A stretch of DNA of 64,000 nucleotides from Flavobacterium keumense (GTDB lineage Bacteria > Bacteroidota > Bacteroidia > Flavobacteriales > Flavobacteriaceae): assembly GCF_029866485.1 (NCBI RefSeq), contig NZ_CP092332.1, forward strand, positions 2,170,001 to 2,234,000, given 5' to 3'. Positions 40,601 to 45,273 of the stretch are shown here, piece by piece. How positions within the stretch are numbered: position 1 is the stretch's first letter; every line of letters begins with the position of its first letter. A model generated the notes under the pieces. The model ran no database searches and was not told where the DNA came from. It saw nothing but the letters and a program-made list of their open reading frames with translations. A program made the translations under genes and the position numbers.

Positions 40601-43600
40601 GTATTATTCGTTGCATTATTGCCATTTCCTGACTGATCATACCACGTTACAACAAAACCACTACTACCTCCAATAAATGTAGTCAAAGCAGTTTGATTTA
40701 GATTACCAGAAAGATCAAATCCTATGTCCTGAGTAGCGTTATCACTACTACGTCTTACAAGAATAGCTGCTCCAGAATAATCAGAAACTAATTTACGTAA
40801 GGAATAGGCTACTTTTGCTTTAGGATCTGAATTAGAAAAACCTAATTTATCAAGAGTGAATTCTCCTACTGTAAGTGTGAAAGTAGCCGTGTAGGACCCT
40901 TCCAAATTAACTCCTGTTACTGAATAGGTTGTTGAACTTAATAAAGCAGTAGGAGTTCCAGTTATAGCCCCAGTGGAGGTACTAAAGCTCAATCCTGAAG
41001 GTAGACTAGGATTAATGGAAAAAGTTGGAGTAGATGAAGCTACAACAGTAGGTACTAAATTAACAACACTAATATTTCTTGCGTAGGTAGATGGTTGACT
41101 ATAGGTAATTGATAATTTATCTTTTACAGCTAATTCAAATGTGGTACTTCCTGACCCTCCAGAGTTTGTTGCTGTGACGGTATAAGTAGTGCTATTGCTT
41201 AATTCTGTAGGTGAACCTGTAATTATCCCAGTTGTAGAATTTAAACTCAAACCAGATGGCAAACTAGGCGATATAATATAAGAGGCAGATGCGAATCCGT
41301 TTTTTGTAGGAGATAATGTAGCAGATGTGTTAAGGAGAAAATTAAAATTTGAATAACTAATTACAGGGACAACATCATTAACAGTAAGGGTAACAGTTGA
41401 ACTACTTGTTCCAAAAGCATTAGTTGCTAGAATAGTATAAATCTTCGAAGCCTCAATTGTTGAGGGCGTCCCTGATATAACCCCTGTTCTAGAATTTAAC
41501 TGTAAACCCGTTGGTAGAGTGGGTGTTATAGTATAATTAACATTACCATTTGCTGAAACGGGAATTAAATTAGCAATTGCCGTATTAACTGTATAAGCTG
41601 TTGGCGAAGTGTAACTTATTGACGGGGCTAAGTTATAATAAGCACCTTGGTTATTTTCGAGAGTTTGTCTATTTGAAGTATTTAGTGCAGAATTAAATAT
41701 AATAACCTCTGATGATGTACCAGAAAAACCGCCAAATTGTGTTGCCAATCCACCAAATAGACGACCAGCACTAATAGCAAAAGCGTTCGTAATGGCAGAA
41801 CTCGTACCTACTATTCCATTAGCATAAATAGTTGAATTAGATCCATCATAAATACTAGTACCCGAATATTGCTTATCCGAATTCACGTCAATTGAAGCTC
41901 TTGACAAATACACCCGTGTGGAAGTTAAACTACCACCTATACTTAAACCAACAAAACCTGAACTGGAAACTTCGTCGACACCTATACTCGATGAAAGCGA
42001 AACTAATTTACCAGAAGCCAATGTATTTCCTGCAACAAAATTGGTTGTTAATAATGAATTAGAAATAGCTATAGAAAAATCTAAATATTGTGAACTAGTG
42101 GTTGTCTTGATAACAGGCTTTCCATTAAAAACATCAATTACCCCCCCACTTGCAATACGTGGTTGATTAGCAGGAATTAAATTAGTAGCATCTTTATTAT
42201 TTCCAGATTGATCGTACCAAGTAACGATGTAAGCATCACTACTACCCACAAAATCCCTTAATGAAGTTTGGTTTAAATTTCCTGATGCATCAAAACCAAT
42301 ATCCATTATAAAATCATCACTACTTCTACGAACTTTTATAGCAGGACCGTCATAATCACTTGACAATTTACGTAATGAATAAGCTACCTTAGGTTTAGGA
42401 TCAGATGCAGAATACCCTAAATTATCCAATGCAAACTCCCCAACTGTTAAAACAACCGTAGTAGAAGCTGACCCTTGTGCATTTGTTCCAGTAATTGTAT
42501 AGCTAGTAGGTGTTTGGGTAGCAGATGGAGTTCCTGTAATAGCACCGGTGGATGAATTAAATGACAATCCTGAGGGAAGCGAAGGATTAATTGTAAATGT
42601 AGCCGTACTAGAAGTAACTACTGTAGGCACCAAATTAACTACACTACTATTTTTAAGATAGGTGCGAGGCTGAACATAGCTTATCCCTATAACGGCAGAA
42701 ACACTTAAATCAAAACTGGCTGTCCTGGTCCCAATAGCGTTAGTTGCAGTCACAGTATAGGTTGTCAAAGTACTAGAACCGATCGGCGTGCCACTAATAG
42801 CTCCAGTAGAAGTATTCAAATTTAACCCAGCTGGTAAGTTTGGACTTATGACATAAGTACCCACAAATCCGTTAGTAGTGGGTGTTAAAGTAGCACTCGT
42901 ATTGGTTAACAAATTCCTATTTGCATAACTAAATTGAGGAATAACATTTTTTACTTCAATAGTTAAATTAGCTGTTTTACTACCAAAACCATTTGTAGCC
43001 GTCACAGTGTAAGTTGCACTTGCAGTTATGGTTGTTGGGGTTCCGGATATAATACCATTATTAGCATTAATAGATAAGCCCAAAGGTAAGGCAGGAGAAA
43101 TAGTATAATTTGTAGCTGAACCTCCAGTAATTGTAGGGGATAAATTTGAAATCGTATTGTTAACTGAAAAAGAGTTAAGACTAGTATAACTCAAAGTGGC
43201 AGGGGCTAGACCAAAATAGGTAGATTGATTCGCTTCAACTGTTTGTCTGTCAGTAGAACTAATAATGTTAGGGAACAACACAAATTCACTTGTAAATGAA
43301 TTACTTGAAGCTCCTACACCGTCAAATGAACCTATGGCTAAAGCGCCAGAGGCTGTTAATGGAGTACTAGTTGCTCCAGCGGTAATCGTTGCTTGTGTAC
43401 CATTTAGGAAAATTTGAGTAGAAGTCGCATTTGCTGGCGATGTCATTACAATTGAATTTAATACATCAGCATTTATAAATGCATTTGTAGGCATTGAGGC
43501 CTGACCTCTTTTAGAGCCACCCAAAGATCCCGAAGGACTTAAACTTAATGTTAACCCATTGGAAAGTTCCCCAGATTGAAAAACGGAATGAGTACTTGAT

Positions 43601-44121
43601 CCATCCACTGAAACATTCCCAGATACAGCAATTACAGAGTTAGGCACCGCAACCAATGAAGCAGCAGTAGAAGCTCTCAAGAAAGTACCTGACTCATAAA
43701 ATAATACAGGCCTTCCTGATTTTATAATTAAATTTCCTGCTAAAACAACTACAGGTTGATTTGCTAATGTAGTTTGACTTAAATTAATGCCGTTTCCAGA
43801 CTGGTCATATAATGTGGAAACATAACCATTTCCAGATGGTCCCACAAAGTCCAATAAAGCTTGTTGATTTAAATTACCTGAGGCATCAAAACCTATATCT
43901 TGTGTAACATTATCCGAACTACGTCGAACTTGGATAGCAGCACCAGTATACGAAGAACTCAATTTACGAAGAGAGTAAGCCACTCGTGCAGGAGTAGTTG
44001 AAGTTAAACCAAGATTACCAAGTGTATTCTGTGAATAACTAAAAACACTTAATAACAAAAATAAAACTATTAAGAAACTCTTATTTTTACTAAATAAGAC
44101 ATTGTAGGTGTTGTAATTCAT
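22627..44121 (-). CDS. Giant T9SS-exported repeat adhesin, 7164 aa (SprB-like role)
   Basis: This is one uninterrupted 21.5-kb frame. A signal peptide covers residues 1-31. Five modules resembling the GH54 arabinofuranosidase B catalytic fold (AYSLRKLSSSYTG, then WYDQSGNGN) sit at about 30-305, 560-835, 1090-1365, 1545-1805 and 2795-3095. Ig-like He_PIG repeats lie between them, then near-identical 90-residue repeats: 11 at about 1806-2794 and 40 at about 3095-6695. Two MBG-like domains follow (6695-6860), then two more repeats, a thrombospondin-type-3 calcium stretch (DGVSDTKDNCPLIANPN) and a T9SS type B C-terminal domain (VFTPNGDGINDEWV ... WFYITK). Each repeat is about 28% Thr with one Lys and one Asp. 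Size and plan resemble SprB; the function as a gliding/adhesion surface filament is inferred. Confidence 0.9.
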   Translation of the reverse strand: MNYNTYNVLFSKNKSFLIVLFLLLSVFSYSQNTLGNLGLTSTTPARVAYSLRKLSSSYTGAAIQVRRSSDNVTQDIGFDASGNLNQQALLDFVGPSGNGYVSTLYDQSGNGINLSQTTLANQPVVVLAGNLIIKSGRPVLFYESGTFLRASTAASLVAVPNSVIAVSGNVSVDGSSTHSVFQSGELSNGLTLSLSPSGSLGGSKRGQASMPTNAFINADVLNSIVMTSPANATSTQIFLNGTQATITAGATSTPLTASGALAIGSFDGVGASSNSFTSEFVLFPNIISSTDRQTVEANQSTYFGLAPATLSYTSLNSFSVNNTISNLSPTITGGSATNYTISPALPLGLSINANNGIISGTPTTITASATYTVTATNGFGSKTANLTIEVKNVIPQFSYANRNLLTNTSATLTPTTNGFVGTYVISPNLPAGLNLNTSTGAISGTPIGSSTLTTYTVTATNAIGTRTASFDLSVSAVIGISYVQPRTYLKNSSVVNLVPTVVTSSTATFTINPSLPSGLSFNSSTGAITGTPSATQTPTSYTITGTNAQGSASTTVVLTVGEFALDNLGYSASDPKPKVAYSLRKLSSDYDGPAIKVRRSSDDFIMDIGFDASGNLNQTSLRDFVGSSDAYIVTWYDQSGNNKDATNLIPANQPRIASGGVIDVFNGKPVIKTTTSSQYLDFSIAISNSLLTTNFVAGNTLASGKLVSLSSSIGVDEVSSSGFVGLSIGGSLTSTRVYLSRASIDVNSDKQYSGTSIYDGSNSTIYANGIVGTSSAITNAFAISAGRLFGGLATQFGGFSGTSSEVIIFNSALNTSNRQTLENNQGAYYNLAPSISYTSPTAYTVNTAIANLIPVSANGNVNYTITPTLPTGLQLNSRTGVISGTPSTIEASKIYTILATNAFGTSSSTVTLTVNDVVPVISYSNFNFLLNTSATLSPTKNGFASASYIISPSLPSGLSLNSTTGIITGSPTELSNSTTYTVTATNSGGSGSTTFELAVKDKLSITYSQPSTYARNISVVNLVPTVVASSTPTFSINPSLPSGLSFSTSTGAITGTPTALLSSTTYSVTGVNLEGSYTATFTLTVGEFTLDKLGFSNSDPKAKVAYSLRKLVSDYSGAAILVRRSSDNATQDIGFDLSGNLNQTALTTFIGGSSGFVVTWYDQSGNGNNATNNTNANQPRIVNAGVLELFNNKPTITTTANSQFLDLSTTISTNSLVTNVVAAMQSGTSNSGRLISLAASSGASDFNSITSTFLGRNGALNAILSYRNSLANGSSTVLLNTLFTATSVYDGSNSTMYVNGVTGSVVSSTGSFGASRVRIFGHTANTTEGWTGSLSEVVIFDQAFTSTNRTSVNSSQSVYYSLPPSNLSYSGSTFTYTKGTAIAAIAAPTNSGGTPTSYSVSPALPAGLALNTVTGSITGIPTAITASASYTITATNIGGSTTASINITVNDVAPSALTYSGSVFLFGKGTAITAIAAPTNGGGTPTSYSVSPSLPAGLSLNTATGAITGTPTAVTASTSYTITAINTGGSATANINIEIGAIVLDKIGLNSSPVKASLAYSLRKLSSSYTGSAIKVRNSLNNTLDIGFVGDNLDEASLVSFVNLGNGNGYVDTWYDQSGYGNHLSNTTLSSQPQIAASGAVIKMNNRPSILSSVASFTRLDVSPVSPVTMNQVSIVGRSGTASSTYSAFMQQAGPLSYFRLNPSDNFEALANGATVISTSASEATSNLRIYSAVFPTGLLYSNGTQIASSSASTATGSSNNITLFNAPGGTFPLNGTISEFIAFPSTVSRTLLETNQGVYYSVTDLAPSALTYIGSPFTYTRNTAITPIAAPTNAGGPIVSYSVSPALPAGLSLNTATGAITGTPTAITASATYTITATNTGGSTTTTLSITVNDAAPTTLAYTGSPFTYTKGTAITAIAAPTNSGGTPTSYSVSPALPAGLSLNTATGAITGTPTAVTASATYTITATNTGGSTTATINITVKDIAPSALTYTGSPFTYTKGTAIAPIAAPTNGGGAVVSYSVSPALPAGLSLNTATGAITGTPSALATSASYTITATNTGGSTTATINITVNDVAPSTLVYTGSPFTYTKGTAITAIAAPTNGGGAVVSYSVSPALPAGLSLNTATGAITGTPSALATSASYTITATNTGGSTTASINITVNDVAPSTLVYTGSPFTYTKGTAIAPIAAPTNGGGTVVSYAVSPALPAGLSLNTATGAITGTPTAVTASATYTITATNTGGSTTTTLSITVNDAAPTTLAYTGSPFTYTKGTAITAIAAPTNGGGAVVSYSVSPALPAGLSLNTATGAITGTPTAVTASATYTITATNTGGSTTATINITVKDIAPSALTYTGSPFTYTKGTAITAIAAPTNGGGTVVSYAVSPALPAGLSLNTATGAITGTPTAVTASATYTITATNTGGSTTATINITVNDAAPTTLAYTGSPFTYTKGTAITAIAAPTNGGGTVVSYSVSPALPAGLSLNTATGAITGTPTAVTASATYTITATNTGGSTTATINITVNDAAPTTLAYTGSPFTYTKGTAITAIAAPTNSGGTPTSYAVSPALPAGLSLNTATGAITGTPTAVTASATYTITATNTGGSTTATINITVKDIAPSALTYTGSPFTYTKGTAITAIAAPTNGGGTVVSYSVSPALPAGLSLNTATGAITGTPSALATSASYTITATNTGGSTTATINITVNDIAPTTLAYTGSPFTYTKGTAITAIAAPTNGGGAVVSYSVSPALPAGLSLNTATGAITGTPTAVSASATYSITATNTGGSTTATISIAVNDIALDLAGLSSSTPSSAAYSLRKLSSTYNGPLVRITVGTNYYDVYPDNTASKSFSTSSPISAAYSTFNSTSTGINGGNTLSSIISGSISATVAIWYDQSGNSRDISQATTSNQPSIITNGSLITRAGKPVVYLPATVVTYLQNTSASIGLPASIINVAGLDNLTTSNLGMSHMGSGNGIGFRIGVGGNLIASKRNVANLTSNSFVTANSLNIVSLTQEASGVNSNLTRLFLNGSQSTIDSGETSAIENPSGRFTIGAFDNNGSLQTFASEGFISESIVFSQILSTVDKQTLEGNQGVFYSLSPSNLVYTGSPFTYTRNTAITPVAAPSSTGGTPTSYAVSPALPAGLSLNTATGAITGTPTAVSASATYSITATNGFGSTSASINITVNDVAPSTLVYTGSPFTYTKGTAIAPIAAPTNGGGAVVSYSVSPALPAGLSLNTATGAITGTPSALATSASYTITATNTGGSTTATINITVNDAAPTTLAYTGSPFTYTKGTAITAIAAPTNSGGTPTSYSVSPALPAGLSLNTATGAITGTPTAVTASATYTITATNTGGSTTATINITVKDIAPSALTYTGSPFTYTKGTAIAPIAAPTNGGGAVVSYSVSPALPAGLSLNTATGAITGTPTAVSASATYSITATNTGGSTTATINITVNDVAPSTLVYTGSPFTYTKGTAITAIAAPTNGGGAVVSYSVSPALPAGLSLNTATGAITGTPSALATSASYTITATNTGGSTTASINITVNDVAPSTLVYTGSPFTYTKGTAITAIAAPTNGGGTVVSYSVSPALPAGLSLNTATGAITGTPTAVTASATYTITATNTGGSTTATINITVNDAAPTTLAYTGSPFTYTKGTAITAIAAPTNSGGTPTSYAVSPALPAGLSLNTATGAITGTPTAVTASATYTITATNTGGSTTATINITVNDAAPTTLVYTGSPFTYTKGTAITAIAAPTNSGGTPTSYSVSPALPAGLSLNTATGAITGTPTAVTASATYTITATNTGGSTTATINITVNDAAPTTLAYTGSPFTYTKGTAITAIAAPTNSGGTPTSYSVSPALPAGLSLNTATGAITGTPSALATSASYTITATNTGGSTTASINITVNDVAPSTLVYTGSPFTYTKGTAITAIAAPTNSGGTPTSYSVSPALPAGLSLNTATGAITGTPTAVTASATYTITATNTGGSTTATINITVNDAAPTTLVYTGSPFTYTKGTAITAIAAPTNSGGTPTSYSVSPALLAGLSLNTATGAITGTPTAVTASATYTITATNTGGSTTATINITVNDAAPTTLAYTGSPFTYTKGTAITAIAAPTNGGGTVVSYSVSPALPAGLSLNTATGAITGTPTAVTASATYTITATNTGGSTTATINITVNDAAPTTLAYTGSPFTYTKGTAITAIAAPTNGGGTVVSYSVSPALPAGLSLNTATGAITGTPTAVTASATYTITATNTGGSTTATINITVNDAAPTTLVYTGSPFTYTKGTAIAPIAAPTNGGGTVVSYAVSPALPAGLSLNTATGAITGTPTAVTASATYTITATNTGGSTTATINITVNDAAPTTLVYTGSPFTYTKGTAIAPIAAPTNGGGTVVSYSVSPALPAGLSLNTATGAITGTPTAVTASATYTITATNTGGSTTATINITVNDAAPTTLVYTGSPFTYTKGTAITAIAAPTNSGGTPTSYSVSPALPAGLSLNTATGAITGTPTAVTASATYTITATNTGGSTTTTLSITVNDAAPTTLAYTGSPFTYTKGTAITAIAAPTNSGGTPTSYSVSPALPAGLSLNTATGAITGTPSALATSASYTITATNTGGSTTASINITVNDVAPSTLVYTGSPFTYTKGTAITAIAAPTNSGGTPTSYSVSPALPAGLSLNTATGAITGTPTAVTASATYTITATNTGGSTTATINITVNDAAPTTLVYTGSPFTYTKGTAITAIAAPTNSGGTPTSYSVSPALPAGLSLNTATGAITGTPTAVTASATYTITATNTGGSTTATINITVNDAAPTTLAYTGSPFTYTKGTAITAIAAPTNGGGTVVSYSVSPALPAGLSLNTATGAITGTPTAVTASATYTITATNTGGSTTATINITVNDAAPTTLAYTGSPFTYTKGTAITAIAAPTNGGGTVVSYSVSPALPAGLSLNTATGAITGTPTAVTASASYTITATNTGGSTTASINITVNDAAPTTLAYTGSPFTYTKGTAITAIAAPTNGGGTVVSYSVSPALPAGLSLNTATGAITGTPTAVTASASYTITATNTGGSTTASINITVNDAAPTTLAYTGSPFTYTKGTAITAIAAPTNGGGTVVSYSVSPALPAGLSLNTATGAITGTPTAVTASATYTITATNTGGSTTATINITVNDAAPTTLAYTGSPFTYTKGTAITAIAAPTNGGGTVVSYSVSPALPAGLSLNTATGAITGTPTAVTASATYTITATNTGGSTTATINITVNDAAPTTLVYTGSPFTYTKGTAITAIAAPTNGGGTVVSYSVSPALPAGLSLNTATGAITGTPTAVTASASYTITATNTGGSTTASINITVNDAAPTTLAYTGSPFTYTKGTAIAPIAAPTNGGGTVVSYSVSPALPAGLSLNTATGAITGTPTAVTASATYTITATNTGGSTTATINITVNDAAPTTLVYTGSPFTYTKGTAITAIAAPTNSGGTPTSYSVSPALPAGLSLNTATGAITGTPTAVTASATYTITATNTGGSTTATINITVNDAAPTTLVYTGSPFTYTKGTAITAIAAPTNGGGAVVSYSVSPALPAGLSLNTATGAITGTPTAVTASATYTITATNTGGSTTTTLSITVNDAAPTTLAYTGSPFTYTKGTAITAIAAPTNGGGAVVSYSVSPALPAGLSLNTATGAITGTPTAVTASATYTITATNTGGSTTATINITVNDIAPTTLAYTGSPFTYTKGTAIAPIAAPTNGGGTVVSYAVSPALPAGLSLNTATGAITGTPTAVTASATYTITATNTGGSTTTTLSITVNDAAPTTLAYTGSPFTYTKGTAITAIAAPTNGGGAVVSYSVSPALPAGLSLNTATGAITGTPTAVTASATYTITATNTGGSTTATINITVKDIAPSALTYTGSPFTYTKGTAITAIAAPTNGGGTVVSYAVSPALPAGLSLNTATGAITGTPTAVTASATYTITATNTGGSTTATINITVNDAAPTTLAYTGSPFTYTKGTAITAIAAPTNSGGTPTSYSVSPALPAGLSLNTATGAITGTPTAVTASASYTITATNTGGSTTASINITVNDAAPTTLAYTGSPFTYTKGTAITAIAAPTNGGGTVVSYSVSPALPAGLSLNTATGAITGTPTAVTASASYTITATNTGGSTTASINITVNDAAPTTLAYTGSPFTYTKGTAITAIAAPTNGGGTVVSYSVSPALPAGLSLNTATGAITGTPTAVTASATYTITATNTGGSTTATINITVNDAAPTTLAYTGSPFTYTKGTAITAIAAPTNGGGTVVSYSVSPALPAGLSLNTATGAITGTPTAVTASATYTITATNTGGSTTATINITVNDAAPTTLVYTGSPFTYTKGTAIAPIAAPTNGGGTVVSYAVSPALPAGLSLNTATGAITGTPTAVTASATYTITATNTGGSTTATINITVNDAAPTTLVYTGSPFTYTKGTAIAPIAAPTNGGGTVVSYSVSPALPAGLSLNTATGAITGTPTAVTASATYTITATNTGGSTTATINITVNDAAPTTLVYTGSPFTYTKGTAITAIAAPTNSGGTPTSYSVSPALPAGLSLNTATGAITGTPTAVTASATYTITATNTGGSTTATINITVNDAAPTTLVYTGSPFTYTKGTAITAIAAPTNSGGTPTSYSVSPALPAGLSLNTATGAITGTPTAVTASATYTITATNTGGSTTASINITVNRANSTITATGVTVFTYTGNPQGPSTSTVTGSTGAVTYVYSGTGTTSYGPSTIAPINAGTYEVVATVAADADYEGAISPTLAFTIGKANTTVAFTGTSFTYTGSIQAPTATITGSTGTVTYTYTGTGATSYGPSTTAPTNIGTYEVVVTVASDVNYNGVSSTAFAFVVINSTPAPSALTYTGSPFTYTKGTAITPIAAPTNVGGTPTSYSVSPALPAGLSLNTATGAITGTPTAVTASATYTITATNTGGSTTATLSITVNDIAPSALTYIGSPFTYTKGTAITPIAAPTNVGGTPTSYSVSPALPTGLSLNTATGAITGTPTEEVIATVYVVTATNTGGNAISNIKITVISDIDGDGVSDTKDNCPLIANPNQEDIDGDGKGDVCDLVEINPSQVFTPNGDGINDEWVIINIQNYPNSIVYVFDSNGKKVFEQVNYKNDWKAQLSVGSYYYQIDLDGDNVIDEQGWFYITK
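23030..23540 (-). repeat. Two final 270-bp Ig-like repeats before the Ca-binding/sorting region
   Basis: Two copies of the 90-residue unit follow the MBG-like pair. The last is shortened and diverged at its end (PTEEVIATVYVVTATNTGGN), which leads into the DGDGVSDTKDN calcium motif. Confidence 0.85.
24532..25449 (-). repeat. 918-bp higher-order duplication (copy 1; copy 2 at 30742-31659)
   Basis: Same cassette order and no base difference seen when compared by eye with the block 6210 bp away (23 units). The difference at 25450 (A against G) ends the match. Confidence 0.85.
29251..30525 (-). repeat. 1275-bp higher-order duplication (copy 1; copy 2 at 31411-32685)
   Basis: Read line by line against the block 2160 bp away (8 units), the two are identical except for one base: A at 32009 versus G, turning PALPAGL into PALLAGL. 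The block breaks to different cassettes on both sides. Confidence 0.9.
35738..38704 (-). repeat. Array of 11 exact-period 270-bp repeats
   Basis: The same 90-aa unit family as the main array, bounded by GH54-like modules 4 and 5. The segment 36283-37270 matches 46999-47986 of the second adhesin gene with no difference seen by eye. Confidence 0.93.
38711..39762 (-). repeat. 1.05-kb module block shared with the second adhesin (50177-51228)
   Basis: GH54-like module 4 plus the next Ig-like unit are nearly base-for-base identical to 50177-51228 (offset 11466). Differences cluster in the first ~40 bases. A third, more diverged copy lies at about 49140-49930. Confidence 0.9.
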
Positions 44122-44381
44122 AGAAACTATTTTAAAAATAAATTTCTACAAAAGTACTTTTAGCTTAAAATTCTATATATTCTTATATTTACATATAAAA
44201 CCGATTATTTACTTTATTTTTTTACTTAAATACTAAAGCTATTAAAAAATAGTTACACCTTTAGAATCATAAAATAATAAAGAGTAAGACCCTAATTATT
44301 TCAATAATTAGAATTTACTATCAGCTAAGTAAGTAAAAATTACATTGTGAATATATATAAATTTCTTTCTAAATCAATCAA
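44122..44381. other. Intergenic region upstream of the giant adhesin
   Basis: The stretch is AT-rich. Apart from the candidate promoter box at 44149-44156 I see no gene, terminator with a GC stem, or repeat. Confidence 0.6.
44149..44156 (-). promoter_or_regulatory. Putative -7 box (TACTTTTG) for the giant adhesin gene
   Basis: TAnnTTTG match on the minus strand 28 nt before the ATG at 44121. No clear -33 TTTG was found. Confidence 0.45.
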
Positions 44382-45260
44382 TTAAAACTTATATTGTAAT
44401 AAAATTTCATTAGTATTCTTAGCTCTAGCCAATGTGGGTAATGTACTCATTTCATAAGCATAACCAAATACAAATCTATCGTTTACAGTAAACGTGGTTA
44501 GTAAAGCATACCTATTGTCTGTACCATAATTAGCTCCAAACTCAAAGAGACCAGAGTAATTAACCATAGTTGTAAAATCCAAAACTGAAGAGCTTTTGGG
44601 GATATAATCCCAATTTAATGAGGGTTTAATAATTATATCATCTGTAATAAAAAAATCATGCCCAAACCCAAGATACATTTTAGGCATTTCATCTATTATA
44701 AAAACAATTCCTTCTTTGTCTTTGAGTCGTGTAGTGTTTAAAATTCTTGGAATTGCTATTGACGCATACCACATATCCTCCTTAAGTAAAAACCCAACAC
44801 CAATATTGGGTATTATAGAATTAATTGATTGTAAAGCAGGGTCTACATTCAAATCGTGAGTTTTTATTCCCATTAAATTTACATTATAATAATCAGCCCC
44901 AGCTTTGATACCAAAATATAATGTTTTATATCTTGACAAGTATAATTTATAGGATACATCTATCGCTGCAAACCCATAATTTTCAATATAGGTTTTATTA
45001 TGCTCTATTGCTGCTCCAATAGCTAAATTATTATTTAATGGAGTGCTGAATGAAATGTTTTGTAACTCTGGAGCATCCGGTACACCAGTCCATTGTCGTC
45101 TTAATGAACTTGTCAGAACTGACTGTTCATCAACTCCAACATAAGCAGGATTGATTATATTAAGATGGTACTTATAGCGAGTAAATATGTTTTGCTCTTG
45201 AGCAAAATTTACCTCGCTCATAGAAAGTATCAACGCTAAAATTAGTATCGTTTTTTTCAT
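44382..45260 (-). CDS. PorP/SprF-family outer-membrane protein, partner of the 2393-aa adhesin
   Basis: The 292-residue protein has a signal peptide (MKKTILILALILSMSEVNFA). It has the same family start as the copy at 21718: NIFTRYKYHLNIINPAYVGV and SLRRQWTGVPDAPELQNISF. It ends FVFGYAYEMSTLPTLARAKN and ILLQYKF. The two are clear paralogues. Together with the similarity of their adhesins, this shows that an adhesin-porP pair was duplicated as a unit. It lies 13 bp downstream of the adhesin stop codon, so co-transcription is near certain. The role is to help secrete or anchor that adhesin at the outer membrane, by analogy with SprF. Confidence 0.92.
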   Translation of the reverse strand: MKKTILILALILSMSEVNFAQEQNIFTRYKYHLNIINPAYVGVDEQSVLTSSLRRQWTGVPDAPELQNISFSTPLNNNLAIGAAIEHNKTYIENYGFAAIDVSYKLYLSRYKTLYFGIKAGADYYNVNLMGIKTHDLNVDPALQSINSIIPNIGVGFLLKEDMWYASIAIPRILNTTRLKDKEGIVFIIDEMPKMYLGFGHDFFITDDIIIKPSLNWDYIPKSSSVLDFTTMVNYSGLFEFGANYGTDNRYALLTTFTVNDRFVFGYAYEMSTLPTLARAKNTNEILLQYKF

Positions 45261-45273
45261 TTAATTTAATTAA

